The notes under the pieces: model-generated
What the model was told of the DNA's origin: nothing
Databases searched by the model: none
What the model saw: the letters and a program-made list of their open reading frames with translations, nothing else
Position numbers and translations under genes: made by a program
Shown here: in pieces, positions 18,354-26,740 of the stretch
Position numbering within the stretch: the first letter of the stretch is position 1
How the letters are laid out: every line of letters begins with the position of its first letter
Origin: UBA1952 sp965246785
GTDB taxonomy: Bacteria > Bacteroidota > Bacteroidia > Chitinophagales > Chitinophagaceae
Length of the DNA stretch: 64,000 nt
Reading direction: 5' to 3'
Assembly: GCA_965246785.1 (NCBI GenBank)
Contig: CBDFFM010000011.1
Location: 62,001-126,000, forward strand

Positions 18354-18860
18354 ATGAAGCCTATCAACAGCAAGGAGCGCAGCAAGTCGCTCTGGCAATT
18401 CGTCCTCATCTTTCTCGGTCTCGCGCTCGTGCCTACGGCGCTTATCTTCTTCTCCTACTATCATGTGCCGGAAGAGATTTCAGAGACAGAGGAGCGCAAG
18501 CTGGTCTCCTATTCCAACTTTGAGCATACGCAGAAGAAAATTCTCTCCAAGATGTCAGAAGTGGATTCCAACATTAACCTCTACGCTTCCGCAAAGACGG
18601 AAAACCCTGTTTTGCTGGATAAGAAAATTGCCGACGGCCTTGCTGACCTCGCGCGTATGGATACATCCATTAAGATGGTGCAGCTTGTGAGCAACGGCTA
18701 CGCCAATCACTACACGCATGTGCGCCAGCTTGTGGAAGCGCAGAACAAGCTAAATGACGCCGCTACCAAGCTCCAAGCCGCCGAGCAACAGGCGAAATCC
18801 GCGCAAAGCATGGGCGGCGGCATGATGGGCTCCCCAATGCCGATGCCACCTGCTCAGTAA
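18354..18860 (+). CDS. tssO: T6SS(iii) inner-membrane protein TssO
   Basis: The start at 18354 (MKPINSKERSKSLWQFVLIF) is preferred over an open frame beginning 54 nt upstream, because it places a short basic tail ahead of the single membrane helix (residues about 13-35). The rest (about 130 residues) is largely helical with coiled-coil character (EERKLVSYSNFEHTQKKIL; EAQNKLNDAATKLQAAEQQA) and ends in a Met/Pro/Gly-rich tail. Topology and gene order fit TssO, a Bacteroidota-specific part of the trans-envelope complex with its coiled coil in the periplasm. The match to TssO rests on layout more than on a unique motif. Confidence 0.7.
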   Translation: MKPINSKERSKSLWQFVLIFLGLALVPTALIFFSYYHVPEEISETEERKLVSYSNFEHTQKKILSKMSEVDSNINLYASAKTENPVLLDKKIADGLADLARMDTSIKMVQLVSNGYANHYTHVRQLVEAQNKLNDAATKLQAAEQQAKSAQSMGGGMMGSPMPMPPAQ

Positions 18861-18903
18861 AACATCCGCAACAAAAAACATTCACCGCATAATCCCACCT
18901 TAC

Positions 18904-21396
18904 ATGACAACGCTTTCCTTCTCGGAATCCCTTAAAACGGCCATTCAGGTCGCTATCAACTTCGCCCGTGAGTACAAGAATGAGCAGTTTGGCCTGGCGC
19001 ACCTGCTGCGCGGATTGCTTCATAAGGAAGCCGGCTTGCATCCTTTCCTGGAATCGCTCGGCAAGGATGTGCCTTACATGATTGAATGGGCGGAAATCCG
19101 CATTGACGAGGTGCCCAAGAGCGGCAAGACAGTAGAGAATGTTACCGCCGACACCCAGACGGCCAATGTGCTGGAAGAGGCCGACAACATCCGTCTCAAG
19201 CTGGGCCTGAACGATGTTTCGCCCGTGTGTGCACTGGCGGCGATGGTGAAGCCGAATGTGGGCTTCTCTGCCGAGCAACTAAAATCTTTCCCGCTGCGCG
19301 AAAAGGAAATCCTTGACCTCTATCTAAATGACAAATCGCTTAGCAATGCCGTAGGCGGTGGCAGTAATATGCCTGAAGGTGGCGGGGATATGCAGCCGCG
19401 CGCTACGGGCAACACCGCACTCCTGAAGTATTGCGTGGACAAGATTGCGCTGGCTAAGGAAGGCCGCGTTGACCCCATCATAGGCCGCGACAAGGAAACG
19501 CGCATGATGCTGGAAGTGCTGGGCCGCCGCACGAAGCCGAACGTCATTATAACTGGCGACCCCGGCGTGGGCAAGACGGCCCTGGTGGACGGCTTCGCGC
19601 TGGCTATCGTAGCCGATAAGGTGCCTGCTAACCTAAAGGGCGCTTTCCTGTTTGAATTGGATTTAGGTACACTGTTCGCCGGCGCTTCCTATAAAGGCGA
19701 GGTTGAAGAACGTCTGAAAAGCATCATTAAAGAAATCAAGCAGTTTGACAAGGCCATTCTCTTCATTGACGAAATCCATACGCTGCTTGACCCGAAGGGT
19801 AGTGCGGGTGGAGCGGCCAACCTGCTGAAGCCGGAACTGGCGCGCGGCGAAATCACGGTAATCGGTGCTACGACATTAGACGAATACCGCAAGCTCATTG
19901 AGCCGGAGCAGGCCTTCAGCCGCCGCTTTGAGGTTATCCGCGTGGACGAGCCGGATATGACCACCGCCGCTAAGATGCTACATAAGTTGGCAGATGCCTT
20001 TGAGCAGCACCACAACCTGAAAATTGAGAAGGACGTGCTTACGGAATGCGCGCGCCTCGCGAAGCGTTACGTGAAAGACCGCCGCCTGCCGGACTCCGCC
20101 GTTGACCTGCTTGACCGCACGATGGCTGCGCTGAAGATGATGAATGAAACGTCTATTCCGGAATTGGAAAGCCTGACGCAGCAGTTTGAGGCCATTGTGA
20201 AAGACCCGAATCTTGAGGAAGCCGAGCGCATGGCTGAGTATAAGTGGTTCTACAATTCGCTTAAGAACAGCCTCAGTCCGGTGCTTTTTGGCCGCCTCGT
20301 CGACCCGACAGACGTAACTAAGCTGGAGTCCGCCACCGAGATGGAAACCGTGCTTGGACATACGCTAAGCGCGCTGAAGGAAATGGCTGCCGAAATTAAG
20401 GACACGGTTACTAGTCAAGAGCTTGCCGCCGTTGTAGCATTCAAGACCGGCATTCCGATGGGTAAGATTCAGGCGAAGGAGCAGCAGAAGCTGCAGGAGA
20501 TGGAAAGCATCGTAAAGCGCCGCGTAGTGGGACAAGACCATGCCGTGAAGGCCCTTGCTGATGCAGTGGTAGAAAGCCGCAGCGGCCTAAACAAGCCCGG
20601 CCAGCCGATTGGTTCTTTCTTCCTGCTCGGCCCCACTGGCACGGGTAAAACGGAAGTAACGAAGGCCATTGCCGACTTTCTCTTTAATGACGAGAAGGCA
20701 ATGATTCGCTTTGACATGAGTGAGTTTAAAGAAGAGCATTCCGCAGCCCTGCTGTACGGCGCGCCTCCGGGCTATGTGGGCTATGAGGAAGGCGGTATGC
20801 TGGTAAACAAAATCCGGCAGCAGCCTTATTCTGTAGTGCTGTTTGACGAAATTGAAAAGGCGCACCCATCCGTGTTTGATATCTTCCTCCAAATCCTGGA
20901 CGAAGGCAAGATGCACGACCGCCTGGGTAAGGAAGGCGACTTCTCCAACTCGCTCATCATCTTCACCTCAAACATTGGCTCTGAGTGGATTGTGGAGCAG
21001 TTTGCGCAAGACATCATGCCGAAGTCCTCAGAACTGATGGACATCATGACCAAGCACTTCCGCCCCGAGTTTCTCGCGCGCCTGACCGAAATTGTTCCGT
21101 TTGCGCCAATTTCCGAAAATAATGTCGTCAAGATTCTGGATATCCAGATGAAGAGCCTTCTCGAAAGCCTTGACAAGCAAGGCATAAGCCTGGAAATTGC
21201 GGACGACGCGAAGAGTAAGATTGCGCTTACCGGCTTTACACCGAAGTACGGCGCGCGGCAGATTTCAGGCGTCATCCGAACGCATCTGCGCCGGCCCATC
21301 TCTAAAATGCTCGTCTCCGGACAGGTGCAGCGCGGCGACACCATTGCAGTAAGCCTGAACGACGAGGGCGAGGTAGCGTACGACCTGAAAAAATAA
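18904..21396 (+). CDS. tssH: T6SS AAA+ ATPase TssH (ClpV)
   Basis: An 830-residue double AAA+ protein of the ClpB/ClpV family. It has an N-terminal Clp repeat domain (residues about 1-150: FSESLKTAIQVAINFAREYK), first Walker A GDPGVGKTALVDG near residue 218 with Walker B AILFIDEIHTLL, a helical middle section, second Walker A GPTGTGKTEVTKA near residue 575 with Walker B SVVLFDEIEKAHPSV, and a C-terminal D2-small domain (TPKYGARQISGVIRTHLRRP). The enzyme disassembles contracted TssB/C sheath for re-use. The single-gene distance to tssB (149 nt, with a candidate promoter) suggests the sheath genes can be expressed separately. Confidence 0.9.
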   Translation: MTTLSFSESLKTAIQVAINFAREYKNEQFGLAHLLRGLLHKEAGLHPFLESLGKDVPYMIEWAEIRIDEVPKSGKTVENVTADTQTANVLEEADNIRLKLGLNDVSPVCALAAMVKPNVGFSAEQLKSFPLREKEILDLYLNDKSLSNAVGGGSNMPEGGGDMQPRATGNTALLKYCVDKIALAKEGRVDPIIGRDKETRMMLEVLGRRTKPNVIITGDPGVGKTALVDGFALAIVADKVPANLKGAFLFELDLGTLFAGASYKGEVEERLKSIIKEIKQFDKAILFIDEIHTLLDPKGSAGGAANLLKPELARGEITVIGATTLDEYRKLIEPEQAFSRRFEVIRVDEPDMTTAAKMLHKLADAFEQHHNLKIEKDVLTECARLAKRYVKDRRLPDSAVDLLDRTMAALKMMNETSIPELESLTQQFEAIVKDPNLEEAERMAEYKWFYNSLKNSLSPVLFGRLVDPTDVTKLESATEMETVLGHTLSALKEMAAEIKDTVTSQELAAVVAFKTGIPMGKIQAKEQQKLQEMESIVKRRVVGQDHAVKALADAVVESRSGLNKPGQPIGSFFLLGPTGTGKTEVTKAIADFLFNDEKAMIRFDMSEFKEEHSAALLYGAPPGYVGYEEGGMLVNKIRQQPYSVVLFDEIEKAHPSVFDIFLQILDEGKMHDRLGKEGDFSNSLIIFTSNIGSEWIVEQFAQDIMPKSSELMDIMTKHFRPEFLARLTEIVPFAPISENNVVKILDIQMKSLLESLDKQGISLEIADDAKSKIALTGFTPKYGARQISGVIRTHLRRPISKMLVSGQVQRGDTIAVSLNDEGEVAYDLKK

Positions 21397-21419
21397 TCCG
21401 GGAAGCGGGGTGAAAATTC

Positions 21420-21448
21420 TTTGAATTATCAAAAGATTGCTACCTTGG
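21420..21448 (+). promoter_or_regulatory. Candidate promoter for the sheath and tube genes tssB-tssC-tssD
   Basis: TTTG at 21420-21423 and TACCTTGG at 21441-21448 are separated by 17 nt. The second box matches TAnnTTTG at seven of eight positions. It lies in the 149-nt gap after tssH, about 98 nt before the tssB ATG. Sheath and tube proteins are needed in hundreds of copies per machine, so a dedicated promoter makes sense. Confidence 0.45.
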
Positions 21449-21545
21449 CGCTTCCAAGGCTTAACAAGGCTTTATTAAAGGCAGACTTTCCCAATATACA
21501 GTGCAAACAAAACTATACCAGCTAACAACTTAAAACTAAATACCC

Positions 21546-21992
21546 ATGTTTGACTATCAAGTAGGCGGTAATGCCGTCAAGATGGACGCGTCGGAAGGGA
21601 TGGCAGACATCTCCATGAACCGCTCACTCTTCGTACAAAAGCTTACGTCCGACGACCCTGTGCGTCCTGAAGCAGCTTATGACCTGACAACGGTTGATGC
21701 CGTCTTTGAACACTTTAAGCCTGCTGTAGAAGTAGAATTTGAAACTGCTGACGGCACGACCAAAGGCGAAGAGCTGAAGTTTCGCAATGTGGGCGACTTC
21801 AAGCCGAACAACATGGTACAGCAAAGCCCTTTCCTGCAAGGCTTGAATGCCGAGAAGGAAGAATATGCCAAGCTGATGAAGCAACTGAAAACCAACAAAC
21901 TGGTAAAGAACGCCATTGAAAACCCGGAGACAAAGGAAGCCTTCATGGCAGCCCTCCAGAACCTTATTTCAGAGCTGGATAAGAACGCGTAA
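21546..21992 (+). CDS. tssB: T6SS contractile sheath small subunit TssB
   Basis: A 148-residue protein (MFDYQVGGNAVKMDASEGMA). It is followed 54 nt later by tssC. The acidic central part (AVEVEFETADGTTKGEELKF), the motif FRNVGDFKPNNMVQQSPFLQ and the helical C-terminus (PETKEAFMAALQNLISELDK) match the Bacteroidota TssB pattern, in which the 'F.n..DF.P..v' segment precedes the Leu-rich helix. TssB and TssC interlock to form the contractile sheath around the Hcp tube in the cytoplasm. Confidence 0.88.
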   Translation: MFDYQVGGNAVKMDASEGMADISMNRSLFVQKLTSDDPVRPEAAYDLTTVDAVFEHFKPAVEVEFETADGTTKGEELKFRNVGDFKPNNMVQQSPFLQGLNAEKEEYAKLMKQLKTNKLVKNAIENPETKEAFMAALQNLISELDKNA

Positions 21993-22046
21993 TACGTCGC
22001 AGCTTAAAGCAACACAAGATAACAGACAACCAATATAAAAATCCTC

Positions 22047-23429
22047 ATGGCAGATACCCAAATGCAGGCGCAGACCGAATCGCAGGATTTAGCCTATAAA
22101 TCCCCCGAGGCGGGCGCGGCCCCCTCGCAGACCCTTGAGCAATCGCTCAATAAGATGGCTAAGCTGGGTGGCTTTGACTTCCTGGAATCCGCGATTGATG
22201 GTGTGCAGGGCCTCAATCCGGAGCGCAAGGCCAGGAAGCAGATTTTCCTGACAGACGCTGCAAAGAAGAAGGAGCGTGCTCAATTAAAGCAGAAGCTGGA
22301 ACTGTGGCTCAACCTGCTGCAAAATTCTTCCGACATCGCGCAAATGGCTGAAACCTGCCAGCAGCGCTCTGAAGAAGCGGGCGTTACGCTTAAGAAGAAT
22401 CTTAAGAGGGCTGCCGAAGCCAGCCGCGAGCTTGAAGTGTCTTACCGCTCACTCAACCTCTTCTTCAAGAATACCGAATCCGATAAGCTGAAGAACGTAA
22501 CTATCGTCAACGCAGGCCCTGACCAAATTAAGGATTTGGACAACCCGAAGTTCATTGACTTTGTGGGCGGCGAACTGAAGCAGAACTATGACCGCCTTGA
22601 CCTGCGCAACAACTACTCTATCCTTTGCGTGCCGGGCTACCTCGGCTCCAACGCCGTAGTAGAAAAGTGGGCAAAGCTCGCCTTTGAGACGAAGACGATG
22701 CTCATTACTGACTTTATGGACATTGACAATCCGGACGACACGCTGGATATGTTCACTGAAGCCAACCTCACCGGCGGTGACCTATACCGCTCTAACGTGA
22801 TGATGGCTGCCAACTATATCATTGGCCGCCAGAAGGCTGCCGAGATTGATGAGGAGGATGATGTGCGCGTGCCGCCTTCCTCTGCTCTTGCCGGCAAGCT
22901 GTACTATACGCTGATGAGCCAGGTAACAGCTGGTAAAAAGCACGGCGGCATGAACGAGGTAGAAGGCGTTCGCTTTGATCTCAAGAAGAGCGAAATCTCT
23001 GCCATGGACAAGGCCGGCCTTATACCGATGGTGAACGAGTATGGTAAGGTGATGGCCTTTTCTTCCAAGACCCTTTTTAACGGCGACAACATCGGCCTGC
23101 AGACTTATTCTGTAGTGCGCGTGTTTGACTACATCAACAAGGTGCTGATTGACTTCCTCAACCGCCGCGCCTTTGAAAACTGGACTTCGCTGACCGAGAA
23201 TGACCTGCGCTCGCAAATCGTGAAATTCCTGGACTCCGTACGCGGCCCGGACAAGCTCATTGAGAAGTTCCGCGTTATCCGCTTTGAGCGCGACGAAGAC
23301 CAGAAAGACCGGATTCACCTGGACATCAACATCACGCCGTACTTCCCGGCCAAGAGCTTCATGCTGAAGCTGGACGGCCACAAGGGCGACGACGGTACGA
23401 ACTGGGATACCGCCACCGAGCAGCAGTAA
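22047..23429 (+). CDS. tssC: T6SS contractile sheath large subunit TssC
   Basis: A 460-residue protein with a flexible Gln/Ala-rich N-terminus, then GGFDFLESAIDGVQGLNPER. The C-terminal half contains ANYIIGRQKAAEIDEEDD, VRVFDYINKVLIDFLNRRAF and NWTSLTENDLRSQIVKFLDS. This last section matches the conserved TssC end involved in sheath handshakes and baseplate contact, and the protein closes with the ITPYFPAKSFMLKLDGH strand. TssC alternates with TssB in the sheath. It is directly upstream of the tube gene, which gives the usual B-C-D order. Confidence 0.88.
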   Translation: MADTQMQAQTESQDLAYKSPEAGAAPSQTLEQSLNKMAKLGGFDFLESAIDGVQGLNPERKARKQIFLTDAAKKKERAQLKQKLELWLNLLQNSSDIAQMAETCQQRSEEAGVTLKKNLKRAAEASRELEVSYRSLNLFFKNTESDKLKNVTIVNAGPDQIKDLDNPKFIDFVGGELKQNYDRLDLRNNYSILCVPGYLGSNAVVEKWAKLAFETKTMLITDFMDIDNPDDTLDMFTEANLTGGDLYRSNVMMAANYIIGRQKAAEIDEEDDVRVPPSSALAGKLYYTLMSQVTAGKKHGGMNEVEGVRFDLKKSEISAMDKAGLIPMVNEYGKVMAFSSKTLFNGDNIGLQTYSVVRVFDYINKVLIDFLNRRAFENWTSLTENDLRSQIVKFLDSVRGPDKLIEKFRVIRFERDEDQKDRIHLDINITPYFPAKSFMLKLDGHKGDDGTNWDTATEQQ

Positions 23430-23494
23430 GCCCCGCACCTATCTACTCTGTCATCTCTTAACCAAACCAATAACCAAACCAAAAAACAAAAACC

Positions 23495-23899
23495 ATGGCG
23501 TACAAAGCAACCCTGAAAATCGGCTCTAAGGAGTACGATGTACTCTCTTCCAACTTCGCGTTCAGCCGCTCTGTTGACCCGAAAGGCCGTCCTTCTTCCG
23601 GCGTTTACGGCGGCGAGATCAACTTCACTGTTGAGTCTTATGGCGACACTACCATCGTGGAAATGATGCTGAACCAACAGCACAAGGCCCAAAGCGGTAC
23701 CCTCTCCTTTGACCAGGGCACATCTGATGGCAAGATGAAAGAAATCAAGTTCACTGATGCATTCATCATCTCTTATGCTGAGTCTGCTTCAGCTCACGGC
23801 GCTGACGCCATGACGATTAACTTCACGGTCTCTGCCCGCGAAATTCAAATCGGCGACACTGCAAAGCTGTCCAACACTTGGCCCGAGGGTAAGGCCTAA
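23495..23899 (+). CDS. tssD: T6SS inner-tube protein TssD (Hcp)
   Basis: A 134-residue protein, MAYKATLKIGSKEYDVLSSN, with an all-beta layout (GEINFTVESYGDTTIVEMML; AMTINFTVSAREIQIGD) typical of Bacteroidota Hcp, which is shorter than the proteobacterial protein. Hcp hexamers stack into the tube that is fired through the sheath and may carry small effectors. The 65-nt leader is strikingly A/C-rich (repeats of aaccaa, then aaaaaacaaaaacc before the ATG), a known strong-translation context in Bacteroidota. The gene is closed by a strong terminator at 23944, so B-C-D forms its own high-output unit. Confidence 0.92.
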   Translation: MAYKATLKIGSKEYDVLSSNFAFSRSVDPKGRPSSGVYGGEINFTVESYGDTTIVEMMLNQQHKAQSGTLSFDQGTSDGKMKEIKFTDAFIISYAESASAHGADAMTINFTVSAREIQIGDTAKLSNTWPEGKA

Positions 23900-23943
23900 G
23901 CTGCTCCGCGGCGGCCGGCTTCAACGCCTGCCGCTGTATCTAT

Positions 23944-23977
23944 CCGCAAGACCCTCTTCAGGGTCTTGCGGTTTTTA
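23944..23977 (+). terminator. Rho-independent terminator after tssD
   Basis: A 12-bp perfect stem (CCGCAAGACCCT at 23944-23955 and its complement at 23960-23971) with a CTTC loop, followed by a T run. It separates the tube/sheath unit from the vgrG cargo unit. Confidence 0.88.
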
Positions 23978-24020
23978 TACCGTACTTTAAAAAACCCTAA
24001 ATCATCCTCCCTCCCCCGCT

Positions 24021-25937
24021 ATGGCACTAGAAAATAACAACGAGAAAGCTTTTGTAGGCGCGGAGATAAATGCGGAAATTACCATTGAAGGCAAGAAAAT
24101 TGCCCCATTCTCCAACCTGCTACTCCGGCAAGCCTTCAACGAGCATCACTACTTTGAATTCCGCTTCAACCATGATGTGCTGGAGGATAAGGGAACCATG
24201 ATTATTGACAAGACGAAGAGCTACCTTGGAAAGTCTGTCACCATCTCCCTGAACGATATTTTCCATCCCGGAACGGCGAATACTTTTAAGGGCATCATCA
24301 CCGATGTGCGCTTCTTCAATACGCTGGATGCGTCGCGCGATATTGTGTTCAGCGGCTATAGTCCCACCATCCTGTTGGATGCAGGCGAGACCAACAGCGC
24401 GCATACAAAAAAGACCTTGGGCGCCATCGTAAAAGAAGCGACCAAAGGCGTGCCCGGCAATCAGCTTACCGTAAAGGCCCAGCCCGTAAAGGGCAGCCCT
24501 CTTACCTACACCGTTCAATACCGCGAAAGCAACTTTGACTTTATCCGCCGCCTCGCGGCAGAATTCGGCGAGCACTTCTTCTATGATGGTGCCGCCCTCA
24601 ACTTTGGCAAGCCATCGGCAGCCGGGGCCGTCGAGAACCTCGTCTATCCGAACCACATATCCAACATGAACCTGCGGGTGAAGATCGCCCCTGTCTCCTC
24701 CGACGAGGTAGGCTACCTTTCCCGCACCGACCAGAAGTCTAAAACCGCAGGCTCCGGCGTGCAGGTAAGCGGCCTTGACACCTTCGGCAAGCATGCGCTG
24801 AAAGAATCGGACAATTATTTCAAAAGCAAGACCCTTACGCTTTCCCCGCGCAAGTTTGTAGAGAAGGCGGAGCTGGATGAGTCGGTTAAGATTGCGAAGT
24901 CAAAAGCCGCCGGCTCCCTTGTGGTGCTGAACGCTACTACCTACTGGCCCTTCGTAAAGATTGGCGGCACTGTGCAGGTAAAGACCGAAGGCGCTGACGA
25001 CTCTGCCAAGACTACGGATTACGGCAAATTCATTGTTACCTCCGTCATCCATAAGACGGACGGGATGGGCAATTACAGCAATGAGTTTGAAGCCATCCCG
25101 GAATCCGTAACGGTGATGCCAAACCCTTACAACGAGAAGCCCATTGCAGAGCCGCAAATCGGCGTGGTAACCGACCTTAAAGACCCGGACAATATGGGCC
25201 GCGTGAAGGTGAAGCTCCTCTGGCACGAAAACGAAGAAGAGACACCTTTCATCCGCGTGCTTACCCCCAATGCCGGCGTCTATGGCGATGGATCCAAGAA
25301 AACACGCGGCCATTTCTTCCTGCCCGAAGTGAATGACCAGGTCATCGTAGGCTTCACTCAGAATGACCCCGACCGGCCCTTCGTGATGGGCGCCCTGCCG
25401 CATGGCAAGGCCATCTCTTCCTCTGAAACTTCGGAGAAGAACAACATCAAGTCCATCTCCACCCGCAACGGCAACATCATCTCCTTTACCGATAAGGACA
25501 AGGAGAATATCATCAAGATTCAGACGGATGATGCCAACTACATCTCCATCCACCTCAAAGACAAGGACGGCACCATTCAAATCTTCTCCTCTAAGGCCAT
25601 TGAGGTCAATTCAAAGGAGACCATCGTAGTGAAGGCCGGGAAATCTATTGAAGTGCAGGGCGACAAGACCATCACCGTGAAGTCCGAAAACATTACCATA
25701 GAAGCCACCGACACCATTTCGCTGAAAGCGAATAAAAAGATTGAGCTTAAAGCCGCCGACGTGGCCATTGAGGCCAGCAAAGGCTTTGAAGCAAAGGGCG
25801 GCGCCTCGGCCAAGGTGCAGGGCCTCCAACTGCAGCTCGCCGGCGATACCACCGCCGAGCTTAAAGGCGGCGCTAAGCTTGACCTCTCCGGCGGCGGCAT
25901 GGCCACCCTCAAGGGCGGCATCGTTCAAATCAACTAA
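24021..25937 (+). CDS. tssI: T6SS spike protein TssI (VgrG)
   Basis: A 638-residue protein. The N-terminal gp27-like part contains FEFRFNHDVLEDKG and SNFDFIRRLAAEFGEHFFYD. Around residues 375-475 is the gp5-like OB fold with the family signature (IGVVTDLKDPDNMGRVKVKL, then WHENEEETPFIRVLTPNAG). The C-terminal part is a beta-helical needle with repeated K/A-E-V/I strands (KSIEVQGDKTITVKSENITI), ending GGIVQIN. No extra C-terminal toxin domain is present. Three VgrG copies form the tip, to which the PAAR protein encoded downstream attaches. It starts 44 nt after the tssD terminator and heads the cargo operon. Confidence 0.92.
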   Translation: MALENNNEKAFVGAEINAEITIEGKKIAPFSNLLLRQAFNEHHYFEFRFNHDVLEDKGTMIIDKTKSYLGKSVTISLNDIFHPGTANTFKGIITDVRFFNTLDASRDIVFSGYSPTILLDAGETNSAHTKKTLGAIVKEATKGVPGNQLTVKAQPVKGSPLTYTVQYRESNFDFIRRLAAEFGEHFFYDGAALNFGKPSAAGAVENLVYPNHISNMNLRVKIAPVSSDEVGYLSRTDQKSKTAGSGVQVSGLDTFGKHALKESDNYFKSKTLTLSPRKFVEKAELDESVKIAKSKAAGSLVVLNATTYWPFVKIGGTVQVKTEGADDSAKTTDYGKFIVTSVIHKTDGMGNYSNEFEAIPESVTVMPNPYNEKPIAEPQIGVVTDLKDPDNMGRVKVKLLWHENEEETPFIRVLTPNAGVYGDGSKKTRGHFFLPEVNDQVIVGFTQNDPDRPFVMGALPHGKAISSSETSEKNNIKSISTRNGNIISFTDKDKENIIKIQTDDANYISIHLKDKDGTIQIFSSKAIEVNSKETIVVKAGKSIEVQGDKTITVKSENITIEATDTISLKANKKIELKAADVAIEASKGFEAKGGASAKVQGLQLQLAGDTTAELKGGAKLDLSGGGMATLKGGIVQIN

Positions 25938-25949
25938 AGCCCCTCCATC

Positions 25950-26390
25950 ATGGACGCGAAGCTCTACCAGATGCCCTTCTCCTTTGAGACGCTCATGCAG
26001 CGCAATAAGGAGCTGCCTACGGTGAACCTTGGCACCTCCATCGCGCAAAATATCTTCCTCATTATCTCCTCCAAGTACAACGAGCACCGCTTTGACGCGG
26101 AGTACGGCTGCGAAATCTGGGAGCGCGATTTTGAGACCATTACCAACCCCCTCAAGTGGCAGGAAGACGTGAACAAATCCATCATCAAAAGCCTCAAACA
26201 TTACGAAAAGCGGCTGGAAAAGATTGAGGTGGACACCCAGATTACCGAGACGCCCTACGTGCACCCCACCACGCGCGTGCACAGCATCAAGAAGAAAATC
26301 ATTGTCAACGTAAGGGGCATTATCAAGCAGACCGGCGAGCCTTTTGCCTACTCCCCGGCGCTTTTTATCTCGCCCATATCTTTGGATTAA
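25950..26390 (+). CDS. tssE: T6SS baseplate wedge subunit TssE (gp25-like)
   Basis: A 146-residue protein of gp25/lysozyme-like wedge type. It has SIAQNIFLIISSKYNEHRFD, YGCEIWERDFETITNPLKW (the conserved 'G...W' and 'F' segment), EKRLEKIEVDTQI and a strand-rich C-terminus. TssE initiates sheath assembly at the baseplate. It follows vgrG by 12 nt. After its TAA stop (26388-26390) the same frame stays open across seven 21-bp repeats (VEDLPGSIERRERL...) before a TGA. This is noted as odd but probably not translated. Confidence 0.85.
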   Translation: MDAKLYQMPFSFETLMQRNKELPTVNLGTSIAQNIFLIISSKYNEHRFDAEYGCEIWERDFETITNPLKWQEDVNKSIIKSLKHYEKRLEKIEVDTQITETPYVHPTTRVHSIKKKIIVNVRGIIKQTGEPFAYSPALFISPISLD

Positions 26391-26411
26391 AGCCCAGTCA
26401 ACGGGAAGCGC

Positions 26412-26663
26412 GTTGAAGATCTCCCGGGAAGCATTGAGCGCCGCGAAAGGCTCATTGAAAGAGACAGGATGAGCATTGAAACGGCCGGTGAAGCCATTGA
26501 AGAAGCCTTGATGATGATTGAAGACACCTTGATGGTCATTGAAGAAGCCGCGATGATGATTGAAGAGGCCTGAGCTGACATTGAGGCAGGAATGATGGTC
26601 ATTGAAGAAGCCCGAGATGACATTGAGGCAGAAGCGATGATGATTGAAGAAGAAGCGAAGCTT
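26412..26663 (+). repeat. 21-bp tandem array I (12 units) between tssE and tssF
   Basis: Twelve uninterrupted 21-bp units are phased on (A/G)TTGA(A/G), with units starting at 26412, 26433, 26454 and so on to 26643. The common core is ATTGAAGAAGCC..GATGATG and the units are degenerate. Read in frame, each unit is seven codons (IEEALMM-like), but one unit contains TGA, so the whole array is not an open gene. It fills most of the 350-nt gap between tssE and tssF; the remainder (26664-26740) shows nothing I recognise. Confidence 0.9.
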
Positions 26664-26740
26664 TTTGAAAGCCATTCAAGCCATACCGGCCACCCTCAAA
26701 CAGCCAACCCACAACCCCAAACGCCCAACTCCTAACCGTT

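Noticed and set aside
24021..25937. VgrG with a C-terminal toxin domain
   Set aside because: The protein ends within the beta-helical needle (GGIVQIN) with no extra domain; cargo appears to be encoded separately downstream.
26412..26663. CRISPR array
   Set aside because: Units are contiguous 21-mers without unique spacers, degenerate, and no cas genes are present; the same holds for the other three arrays.
25611..26675. Long minus-strand open frame (354 codons) across the end of vgrG, tssE and the 21-bp array
   Set aside because: It is antisense to two clear T6SS genes; its N-terminal FN-H-H heptads come from the DNA repeat and the rest has no domain.
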